Positions 6,711-13,400 of a DNA stretch of 14,863 nucleotides are shown here, one piece after another. The DNA comes from CAINVV01 sp037140615. GTDB taxonomy: Bacteria > Bacteroidota > Bacteroidia > Bacteroidales > Prolixibacteraceae. Position numbers and translations under genes: made by a program. Location of the stretch: assembly GCA_037140615.1 (NCBI GenBank), contig JBAXED010000104.1:1-14863 (forward strand), given 5' to 3'. The number at the start of each line of letters is the position of its first letter. Positions within the stretch are counted from its first letter, which is position 1. Under the pieces are notes generated by a model. It ran no database searches and was not told where the DNA came from. It worked only from the letters and a program-made list of their open reading frames with translations.

Positions 6711-7041
6711 TTACACAGAGTTACACGGAGAAGCACAGAGTCACACAGAGTAGCAAATTTAAAAAAATTAAGGAAGGAATTGATTGTTTGCGAAACCTTC
6801 TTTTTATGTTAAAAACCTTAGTAGAAGGCAAATTTCCAATAAAACTTGAACCTTATTACCTTATTAATTGAAGGGAAATTTCAGATATTGAATCTGCTAT
6901 TGTTCTCGGAATAAGGTAATAAGGCTATGTGTTAATCTATTCCAATTCTTTCTACTAAGGTTACGTTTTAGAAATAAGGTTTTCAAATCCGAAGATTCCC
7001 TCTTATTTTCCTCTGTGTATCTCTGTGCTTCTCTGTGTAAT
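6711..7041. repeat. ~330-base concentric imperfect palindrome with decamer-array ends
   Basis: This gene-free spacer is a nested inverted repeat. The outer ends are arrays of ten-base units: four of ACACAGAG type at 6711-6750 and three inverted CTCTGTG type at 7011-7041. Inside, GAAACCTT (6792-6799) pairs with AAGGTTTTC (6976-6984). CCTTAGTAGAA (6816-6826) pairs exactly with 6950-6960, and CCTTATTACCTTATT (6851-6865) pairs exactly with 6910-6924. The centre is a small hairpin, CAGAT-ATTGA-ATCTG (6882-6896). The inner pairs all centre near 6888. It contains no gene and could be a MITE-like or REP/BIME-like element. It may also form a strong RNA structure between thuA and the glycosyltransferase pair. 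Confidence 0.8.
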
Positions 7042-7056
7042 AATTTTTCCTTTACT

Positions 7057-8274
7057 TCAAATCTTCCGTGGACCTTTCATCCGCTCCAAAGTGAATGTGG
7101 CGGCGTCTTGCAGATCTGCCTCTTTCAGCAACTCCTGAACGGCGGGCACACAATAGTCGGAGCCCATCCAGGCAAGTTCCCTGAGGATCAGTTTTTTCCC
7201 ATCAACAGTTGCACTTTTGGTCTTCAGGATATTTACCATCTGTTTTTCAATTTCCAGAAGCGCAGCAGGATTGGCACTTACCTTGCGAATCCTGGCTTGC
7301 AGATCGGTCAGGTTTTTGGTGCTTTTGTCGATCGTATATCCGGCAATTTTGTCAAAATCCTCTTCGATGGTACCCTCTCTGTATTCGGGTCTGGACGAGA
7401 CACTGCCCACATTGGGGAAGTCGATCGGGATGGTCTGTGTCACATTGCCACTGGCGGCCCACTCTGCACCCCGCTGAAGGGTAACGATAAATCCAACACA
7501 TTCGGTGGCAGGATGGGTGGCATCTTTGCCAACATGCCCAAGGGCTGTATGGAAGATTCTGCCTTTACCATAGGTGATGGTCATAAGCATTGGTTCATCA
7601 CGGCCGGTCCCTTTTTTAGAGGTATCCGCGAAGGCGGTAGCAAGGATCTCCATGTTTTTCGCCGGACCGCGAAGGGTGCTGTAAAGCTCATCTTTGCTGT
7701 GCACCCAACTGATTGGAAGACCTTTCATAATGGGGTGGTCGGCTTTTCTGGTTCTTACAATGAATTCGTGCTGCGGACCGTGTGAGCCGGCTCCACCTTT
7801 GACCGTGTCGATGACCAGTTCATTCTTTTTGTAATAAACATAAGGACCATCCTTTTCACTGCGTTTGTTCCAGCCGCCAATGCCGATGATTTCATTGTAC
7901 TCTTTCCAGTCGGGGAAGGAGTTGTCGGCTTCATGGTAGATCACGACACCACCGCCGTTCTTCACGAAATCGAGGAAGGCTGTCTTGGTGGATTCAGGCC
8001 ACGAATCGCCGTTGTAATCCATTACCACGATGGTGTATTTGCTGAAGTTGGGTTTGAAATCGCTCATGTCGTCCTTTTCTTTCGGGGTCTGGGCGATGTC
8101 GGTGGTGAAAAGTTTGGTCTGATCGAGGATCGTTTTCAGGATCGGAGCCGAAGCTTGCCAGTTGTGGTTGCTCTGTCCGGTGACGATTAAGGCCCGGTAA
8201 GCAGTTTTTTCCTGACACGACTGTATGAAGAAAAATCCGGAGACGAGAAGGAGAAGGAAATATCGTTTTTTCAT
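7057..8274 (-). CDS. ThuA-domain lipoprotein with HEAT-like C-terminus
   Basis: A 405-residue exported lipoprotein. The signal peptide ends in the lipobox IQSC with C20. A ThuA-like (class I amidotransferase fold) domain spans about 27-290, starting at ALIVTG. It includes GGGVVIYHEADNSFPDW and a conserved-looking GSHGPQHEFIVRT segment followed by HPIMKGLP. A helical C-terminal part (about 300-405) contains LILRELAWMGSDYCVPAVQELL, shown here in spaced terms as one HEAT-like unit. ThuA is named from trehalose utilisation in rhizobia, where it works with the Gfo/Idh dehydrogenase ThuB in a 3-keto-sugar route. Two Gfo/Idh genes lie directly upstream here, which supports a related role on an exported glycoside. 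The biochemical activity is not certain. ATG 8274 was chosen because an earlier in-frame ATG at 8325 precedes the signal peptide. Confidence 0.85.
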   Translation of the reverse strand: MKKRYFLLLLVSGFFFIQSCQEKTAYRALIVTGQSNHNWQASAPILKTILDQTKLFTTDIAQTPKEKDDMSDFKPNFSKYTIVVMDYNGDSWPESTKTAFLDFVKNGGGVVIYHEADNSFPDWKEYNEIIGIGGWNKRSEKDGPYVYYKKNELVIDTVKGGAGSHGPQHEFIVRTRKADHPIMKGLPISWVHSKDELYSTLRGPAKNMEILATAFADTSKKGTGRDEPMLMTITYGKGRIFHTALGHVGKDATHPATECVGFIVTLQRGAEWAASGNVTQTIPIDFPNVGSVSSRPEYREGTIEEDFDKIAGYTIDKSTKNLTDLQARIRKVSANPAALLEIEKQMVNILKTKSATVDGKKLILRELAWMGSDYCVPAVQELLKEADLQDAATFTLERMKGPRKI

Positions 8275-8309
8275 TTTGATATGTTTATAAATGTTGTAGT
8301 AAAAAATTA

Positions 8310-8409
8310 TTACACAGAGAAACACAGAGAAGCACAGAGTTACACAGAGGTGAAAATAAATTATAACTCTGTGTAACTCCGGGGTTTCTCAGTGTAACTC
8401 TGTGTAACC
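8310..8409. repeat. inverted decamer-array repeat between Gfo/Idh and thuA genes
   Basis: The left arm (8310-8350) consists of four ten-base units, TTACACAGAG/AAACACAGAG/AAGCACAGAG/TTACACAGAG. The right arm (8364-8409) is an imperfect reverse complement with CTCTGTGTAAC units. A short A/T-rich centre separates them. The family is the same as the outer arms of the 6711-7041 palindrome. It fills most of the 145-base gap in the operon and could fold as a long hairpin in the transcript. It might attenuate thuA or protect upstream mRNA, but neither is shown. Confidence 0.75.
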
Positions 8410-8419
8410 TTTTCATCGC

Positions 8420-9730
8420 TTAAATTGTTGGTAATTGCCAGGGGGCACGGTAAGGACGGTCGAGCAGACGGGCAGCCATCGGGTTGCCGATGATCTCCTC
8501 TTTCTCGGGATCCCATTGAATTTTCTGTCCGGTTTGCATGGCGATTTCGCCCAGCAGTCCGACAGAGATGGCGCGGTAGGCAACTTCGATCGGAGCGATG
8601 GTTTTCTGTCCGGAGCGTGCACAGTCGACAAAATTTTGCCAGTGGTTGTCGCTCTTCATCAGGTGAATCTCGCTTTCTCCAATCACCTCATCAAGAATTT
8701 TAGGATCAGAAGCTGTGAGGATATTGCCACGGTTGACATGGATCCAGCCTTTGTCGCCGTACCAGGTGGTGCCTGAGCCTTTTGAGAGCCGTGCTTCGTT
8801 GCAGACCCGCATCTCGATGCCGTTGGCATATTTGCAGTTGAAATCGTACTCGACGGGTACGTTGTAGATTCCTTCTCTTGGATAGACTCCTTCACCAGCG
8901 ATCTCCACCGGACCGGTGTGTTCGAGTCCGGCACCCCAGTTGGCGATGTCGATGTGGTGACCGGCCCAGTCTGTGAGCTGACCACCCGAATATTCAAGAA
9001 TCCAGCGCCAGTTCCAGTGACTGACTCCCCTGTAGCCAACTTTTGGAGCAGGCCCGAGCCACATTTCCCAGTTAAGTTCTTTGGGAACTTCCTGGATTGG
9101 AGGTGTCCCGATTCCCCTGTTTCCATTGGGAAGGCCTACCTCGATGGTTTTGATCTTTCCGATACGGCCGTTGATGACCAGTTCGGCACCCCGGTGGAAA
9201 TGGGGTTGTGACCTTTGCCAACTCCCTGTTTGCCAGGTAATTTTATTTTTTTGTACCGCTTTCACGATGGTTTGGCCATCGCGGATAGTGCGGCAGATGG
9301 GTTTCTCGCCGTAAACGTGCAATTTTTTCTCGACTGCGGCTGTGTAAATAATTCCGTGCCAGTGGTCGGGCAGGGCGATGGAGACGGCATCCAGCTTCTC
9401 TTTCTCCAATAGCTCGCGGAAGTCGCCATAGGTGCGGCAGTCGTTGTTGGCGTAGGCTTTATCGGCAATTTCTTTGGCCTTTTGAAGGTTGTTCGTATCG
9501 ACATCGCAGAGGGCAACGAATTGAACCTCTTTGTTGAGTTCGAGGAAGTCGCGCATGTTGCTTTTGCCCTGGGAGCCGGTGCCGATTTGTCCCATGACGA
9601 GACGGTTGCTGGGGGCAAGCCGGCCTCCCATCCCCAATGCGGTAGAGGGGATAATCTGCGGAAGCACAATGGCTCCCACCGATGCAACAGCCGAATTCTT
9701 CAGGAAAGATCTTCTGTTTGAGTTAGTCAT
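8420..9730 (-). CDS. Tat-exported Gfo/Idh/MocA family oxidoreductase
   Basis: A 436-residue NAD(P)-dependent oxidoreductase exported folded, probably with bound cofactor, to the periplasm. The twin-arginine signal has NRRSFLK at residues 5-11, a hydrophobic stretch to about 30 and then mature protein. The Rossmann motif GQIGTGSQG is at 47-55 and the family GEKP motif at 141-144 (K143 presumed catalytic). In the C-terminal domain, GGQLTDWAGHHIDIANW (249-265) supplies D254, H258/H259 and D261, the usual catalytic region for sugar oxidation. The fold family includes glucose-fructose oxidoreductase and ThuB-type 3-dehydrogenases. GH109 also shares the fold, but this active-site block is of the dehydrogenase type. 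It lies in an exported-protein cluster, 145 bases before thuA and 371 bases after the second Gfo/Idh gene. The substrate is unknown. Confidence 0.9.
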   Translation of the reverse strand: MTNSNRRSFLKNSAVASVGAIVLPQIIPSTALGMGGRLAPSNRLVMGQIGTGSQGKSNMRDFLELNKEVQFVALCDVDTNNLQKAKEIADKAYANNDCRTYGDFRELLEKEKLDAVSIALPDHWHGIIYTAAVEKKLHVYGEKPICRTIRDGQTIVKAVQKNKITWQTGSWQRSQPHFHRGAELVINGRIGKIKTIEVGLPNGNRGIGTPPIQEVPKELNWEMWLGPAPKVGYRGVSHWNWRWILEYSGGQLTDWAGHHIDIANWGAGLEHTGPVEIAGEGVYPREGIYNVPVEYDFNCKYANGIEMRVCNEARLSKGSGTTWYGDKGWIHVNRGNILTASDPKILDEVIGESEIHLMKSDNHWQNFVDCARSGQKTIAPIEVAYRAISVGLLGEIAMQTGQKIQWDPEKEEIIGNPMAARLLDRPYRAPWQLPTI

Positions 9731-10101
9731 AAATATTAATTTGAAGGGTTTATATGGTTTGAGATGTTTATGTTGTTTGTAATGGTTAAAAAGAGGGGGT
9801 GAGTGGAGCTCTGGAGTTGGGAATATAGTTGAGAGTTAAGAACTGAGAGTTGAGAGTGAGGAATAGTGAACAGTCGGGGCTGCCCTTGTGGCTGCCCATC
9901 AACCCTACCGGTAAATGAAAGTTGAGAGTTAAGAGTTGAGAACTGAGAGTGAAACTCGAAATCATTTTTCTTTTAATTTGTGTAATTTGTGTAATCTGTG
10001 GTAGGGAGTGGTTTGAAAAGTTTATGATGATTGAAAAGTTTTAAGTATTGATTACCCTATAATTTCAATCCTGTTAATTCTTTAATTCTGAAAATCCTGA
10101 T
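9731..10101. other. gene-free spacer between the two Gfo/Idh genes
   Basis: This 371-base stretch contains no convincing reading frame. It holds GTTGAGAGT-rich repeat modules (about 9829-9866), the CGGTAAATGAAA block (about 9890-9921) and composite repeat copy 2 (9920-10010). The flanks (9731-9790 and 10011-10101) are AT-rich and plain. The spacer may separate two transcription units or simply be an operon gap expanded by repeats. Confidence 0.6.
9920..10010 (+). repeat. composite repeat: GAGAGT-rich module plus nonamer array (copy 2)
   Basis: The order of modules matches 331-425. GTTGAGAGTTAAGAGTTGAG and AACTGAGAGTGA are followed by ACTCGAAAT, a T-rich stretch, and nine-base units TTTGTGTAA ending in CTGTGGTAGGGAGTGG. 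The end, GTGGTAGGG, also matches the fragment at about 311-323. It is oriented opposite to the flanking genes. Confidence 0.65.
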
Positions 10102-11448
10102 TCAGATATTTGGTGGCGTACCCGGAATCGGTGTCTCAAATTTCATATCCACCGGCCCGAACACCATCTCTTTCGGTCCGAGTTGCATGTCTGATTTCAT
10201 CATCTCGTCCCAGGTAACCAGCTGACCGGTATAAGCTGCCGTCCGGCCCATGATGGCGGTCAGCGTAGAAAGGGCAGTTTGTTCAGCCTGGTTCACATAT
10301 TCACCCTTTCGGATGGCATGTACCAGGTGCATGTGTTCCTGCACGTAAGCGGGTATTTTGAGCGAGTTCATCGCGTTTCCGTTTTCGTCTTTCGGGTATT
10401 CGAACTGCCATTTTATGTTTCCGTTGAGGTCCCAGATGGTGTTCATGCAGTTGGTATAGCCTTCGGTGCCCATCACCAGCTCGCCGGTGCGGTTGGTGCA
10501 GCTGTCTATTTCACGGCAGTAGCTGTGAGAGCTGACCCCGTTGCCATAGTCAAAATCGATGTTGAAGAAGTCATATTGGTCTCCGGTGATACGTCGGTGG
10601 CGGCCTCCGTTGCCGATGGCACTGACAGGAGTCTTGCCCATGAACCAGTTGATGACGTCGATGTTGTGAATATGGGTATCGAGGATATGGTCACCGCAAA
10701 GCCAGCAGAAATTGTTCCAGTTACGCACCATGTAGGTCATGTCGTCCCAGCCATCTTCACGGGTTCGGAACCATACGTGGTCCTGGTTCCAGAAAGCCTT
10801 GGCGGAGGTGAGTCGCCCAATAGCGCCTCCATGCACGCGTTTGTAAGTTTCGATGTAGTCTTCCTGGTGGCGGCGCTGGGTGCCTGTTACGACGCAGAGA
10901 CCAAGAGCTTCTGCTTTTTTGCCGGTGGCGATGAGAGAACGGATACCAACAGGATCGACGGCCACCGGTTTTTCCATGAAGACATGTTTCTTATTTTGGA
11001 TGGCTTCCAGAAAATGCTCAGGACGGAAACGTGGAGGAGTGGCCAGCAAGACCACGTCCAGCTCTTCTATGGCCATCATTTTTTTGTATCCATCGAAACC
11101 GGTGAAGCAATTTTTTTCCGGAATGTCCAGTTTGAAGGATTTGAACCGCTCACGAAAGGCATCGATCTTATCCTGGAAGACATCACAAACAGCGATGATC
11201 TCCAGATCGGGTCCGGCGCTGATAAAATTGATCGCCGCCCCTGTGCCACGGTTGCCTGCACCAACGAGTCCGGCACGAAGTTTCTTGCCTTTTGGCGCCC
11301 CTTTCAAAATGGGAGGAAGTCCGAGGGAGGCATTGGTCGCCTCTTTTTTACAGGAAGCCAGGATGGCACCGGCCCCAACGACTGAGATTCCGGCCAGAAC
11401 GCCAGAGCCTAAAAATTTTCTTCTGTCAATGTTCTTCTTGTTTTCCAT
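10102..11448 (-). CDS. Tat lipoprotein Gfo/Idh/MocA family oxidoreductase
   Basis: A 448-residue exported oxidoreductase. The twin-arginine motif DRRKFLG (8-14) is followed by a hydrophobic helix and a lipobox ILASC with C33. It should therefore be exported folded and then lipid-anchored. The nucleotide-binding motif is GLVGAGNRG (60-68), the family motif MEKP is at 158-161 (K160), and the C-terminal active-site block GDHILDTHIHNIDVINW at 252-268 offers H254, H259, H261 and D264. The active-site block differs clearly from that of the neighbouring Gfo/Idh protein. The two are therefore not simple duplicates and probably act on different substrates or steps. The gene starts 11 bases after the stop of the cytochrome/FGE-like gene, which strongly implies cotranscription. 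That pairing places a dehydrogenase beside a membrane multiheme cytochrome. Direct electron transfer is an inference only. Confidence 0.9.
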   Translation of the reverse strand: MENKKNIDRRKFLGSGVLAGISVVGAGAILASCKKEATNASLGLPPILKGAPKGKKLRAGLVGAGNRGTGAAINFISAGPDLEIIAVCDVFQDKIDAFRERFKSFKLDIPEKNCFTGFDGYKKMMAIEELDVVLLATPPRFRPEHFLEAIQNKKHVFMEKPVAVDPVGIRSLIATGKKAEALGLCVVTGTQRRHQEDYIETYKRVHGGAIGRLTSAKAFWNQDHVWFRTREDGWDDMTYMVRNWNNFCWLCGDHILDTHIHNIDVINWFMGKTPVSAIGNGGRHRRITGDQYDFFNIDFDYGNGVSSHSYCREIDSCTNRTGELVMGTEGYTNCMNTIWDLNGNIKWQFEYPKDENGNAMNSLKIPAYVQEHMHLVHAIRKGEYVNQAEQTALSTLTAIMGRTAAYTGQLVTWDEMMKSDMQLGPKEMVFGPVDMKFETPIPGTPPNI

Positions 11449-11459
11449 TGCTATTATCT

Positions 11460-12992
11460 TTATTGACCCACTACCGTGGAGTCTGCTTCACATACAATTC
11501 TGAAACCTACGTCGTTGCTGTCGGAGTACCACCAAACACTCTTGGGCATCTGCGGATCCGTTACCAGCCAGGCCTTGGTTTTGGTGAAATCGCGGGCGGC
11601 ACTGCGCACATCTTTGGCGTCACTTTTGAACGATCCGCCGCGGATCACATGCTCCTGACCGCTTTCCGGTCCGGTGGGATTGTTGAGTATTTCGCCGGAG
11701 GCTGTTTTGTAGCTGTTGGGAGAATAAAAGTCGGAGCAGAACTCGGCTACGTTGCCCAACATGTTTTTCAAACCGAACGGATTTGCTTTGACATTACCAG
11801 ATTCTTTGGTCTTTGACAGGCTGTTCACCTTGTAATTCACATAAGAGTTGATCACGGTAGTATCCGCACCAAAAATTTTGTTCATCATACCGGTGGAACT
11901 GAATTTCTTTGGGCTTCCTGCGAAGAAATAGGGATCTTTGGAGCCGCCACGGCAAGCATATTCCCATTCTGCTTCGGTGGGAAGGCGGTATTTTTTGCCA
12001 GTCTTTTTGGAAAGCCAGAGGCAGTAAGTAGTGGCCGACTTCCACGACATGGTGATAGCGGGGCGGCTACCTTTGCCCCATCCCTGGCCGGGATCACCCC
12101 AAGGTGGCGTCGGACCGGTAATGGCATCGGTAACGGGTTGGATTTTGACCTCCTCTTTGCGTCCTTGCGAAGCTGTGGCTTTAAAGAATTCGAGGTACTC
12201 GTCCCAGGTAACTTCTGTTTTGCCCATCCAGAATTTGGAGACATGAACTTTCCTGACCGGTCCTTCGTCCGGTTTGCGAAGATCCTCCTTTTCCGGACTT
12301 CCCATGTCGAAAGTTCCTTCGGGGATGGCCACCAATTCAAAAGTGAGGGTCGTTCCGGGTACTTTTTCGGCAAAATTTTCAAATTTCTTGACGTCGGCAG
12401 GAGCGGTGAAAACCTCTTTGGCGACTGTTTCAGTCACGCCAAAGTTCGCATTGTGAGCATGGAGATTGTTCTTGTCGTAATGGCCAACGTTGAGGTGACA
12501 GTTGATGCAATTGGGTTTTTGTCCGTCGGGGGCATTGACATATTGCAGGTGGGCGTTGCTGCCGTTGACAGAAAGGGTAGCCGGAAAAAGGTTCTCGTGG
12601 CACTTGATGCAGGATTGTTCATAGACATAACCCTTGGCATTTTCGAGCGATTTTTTTGCTTCCCAGTCGAAGGAGGCGCTGTCTTTGAAAAGTTTGCCAT
12701 AGACATCCTTCGCTCCATGTTTGGCTTTCGCCGGAAGGTAACCATGACCTTTGGGAGGAAGATGGCACTCGACACAATGGGTCACGAAACCCGATTTGTT
12801 GTTGTAATGTTCGGAAAGTCGCCAGTTTTGGTCCTGCGCCGGATGGACGTGGCAGGAGACACAATATTTGTCGGAAGAGGTATAATCCGACACTGTATTC
12901 AAGGAAAATAAAAACAAGGAACAGACGATGATCCCTATTCCTGCAAAAAAAATTTTCGATCTGTTACCTTTGAATGCATTGCTCCACTTCAT
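11460..12992 (-). CDS. NapC/NirT-like tetraheme cytochrome fused to FGE/SUMF1-like domain
   Basis: A 510-residue two-domain protein. An N-terminal membrane anchor (about 14-32) is followed by four CxxCH heme sites (C44-H48, C73-H77, C128-H132, C162-H166). Spacing resembles NapC/NirT/NrfH quinol-oxidising cytochromes, including the SEHYNN segment between hemes 1 and 2. From about 221 to 503 is a formylglycine-generating-enzyme/sulfatase-modifying-factor domain: GTFDMGSP, RLPTEAEWEYACRGG (336-350), GNVAEFCSD (413-421), RGGSF (451-455) and GFRIVCE (496-502). After RGGS the two copper-binding cysteines of true FGE are replaced (S457 and V462 by alignment of spacing), so formylglycine formation is unlikely. 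The domain may bind substrate or partner instead. It is the first gene of the exported-oxidoreductase cluster, 11 bases ahead of the Gfo/Idh lipoprotein. The fused pair is intact with no frameshift. Confidence 0.88.
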   Translation of the reverse strand: MKWSNAFKGNRSKIFFAGIGIIVCSLFLFSLNTVSDYTSSDKYCVSCHVHPAQDQNWRLSEHYNNKSGFVTHCVECHLPPKGHGYLPAKAKHGAKDVYGKLFKDSASFDWEAKKSLENAKGYVYEQSCIKCHENLFPATLSVNGSNAHLQYVNAPDGQKPNCINCHLNVGHYDKNNLHAHNANFGVTETVAKEVFTAPADVKKFENFAEKVPGTTLTFELVAIPEGTFDMGSPEKEDLRKPDEGPVRKVHVSKFWMGKTEVTWDEYLEFFKATASQGRKEEVKIQPVTDAITGPTPPWGDPGQGWGKGSRPAITMSWKSATTYCLWLSKKTGKKYRLPTEAEWEYACRGGSKDPYFFAGSPKKFSSTGMMNKIFGADTTVINSYVNYKVNSLSKTKESGNVKANPFGLKNMLGNVAEFCSDFYSPNSYKTASGEILNNPTGPESGQEHVIRGGSFKSDAKDVRSAARDFTKTKAWLVTDPQMPKSVWWYSDSNDVGFRIVCEADSTVVGQ

Positions 12993-13400
12993 GCTGAATA
13001 TTCAATCTGTTTGTTAGTCGTAGTAGTGTGCTGAATTCCTCAATCAGAGGCCTAAAAATAGCTTTTATATTAATTCATTGGCAATCATAGAGGGATAATT
13101 TTCAATTTTGAATGACTCTACATTCTTCTAAAATTCTACTCCTTAAGTTGATTGGTTGATAAAATTAAATGGAGCTCTTGATTTCTTTGAAAAATTCATT
13201 GATTTTAAAATTTTTTGATATGATTTCAATTTTGGCCGATAAATATATTCATAGATTTACATATATATCGATTAACCGGAGCACCTTTTTGTGATTTCGA
13301 CCTCCATGAAACTTCGTTTTAATTTTTCATTCGCTTGATTTATCGAAGAATTTGAAGTTGCAGGTTAGCAAGATTATTTTTATCAAGTTGAGAAACGCTG
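12993..13400. promoter_or_regulatory. AT-rich divergent intergenic region
   Basis: A 408-base gene-free stretch lies between the minus-strand cytochrome/FGE-like gene and the plus-strand MFS gene, so it should contain promoters for both. It is far more AT-rich than the coding sequence around it, with runs such as ATATATAT near 13262 and A/T tracts at 13190-13260. I looked for the Bacteroidota promoter pattern (TTTG, about 19 bases, TAnnTTTG) and found no convincing match. None of the interspersed repeats seen elsewhere occurs here. Confidence 0.5.

Noticed and set aside
6711..8409. Possible CRISPR arrays from the regularly spaced ACACAGAG units
   Set aside because: Units are ten bases with no unique spacers of 25-40 bases, and no cas genes are present.
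8420..9730. GH109-type glycosidase
   Set aside because: GH109 shares the Tat signal and the fold, but the DWAGHHIDIANW block matches the dehydrogenase-type members better. Not fully excluded without a family search.
10279..11385. 368-codon open frame on the plus strand
   Set aside because: It is antisense to the Gfo/Idh lipoprotein gene, which has a clear Tat signal, Rossmann and EKP motifs. The plus-strand translation lacks any family motif and looks like a codon-bias shadow.
11460..12992. True formylglycine-generating enzyme or sulfatase activator
   Set aside because: The copper-ligand cysteines after the RGGS motif are absent, and no sulfatase gene is in the window.
11460..12992. Gliding-motility protein of the GldJ/GldK type
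   Set aside because: Those proteins share the FGE-like fold without the cysteines, but they are lipoproteins with no CxxCH heme domain, and no other gld gene is nearby.
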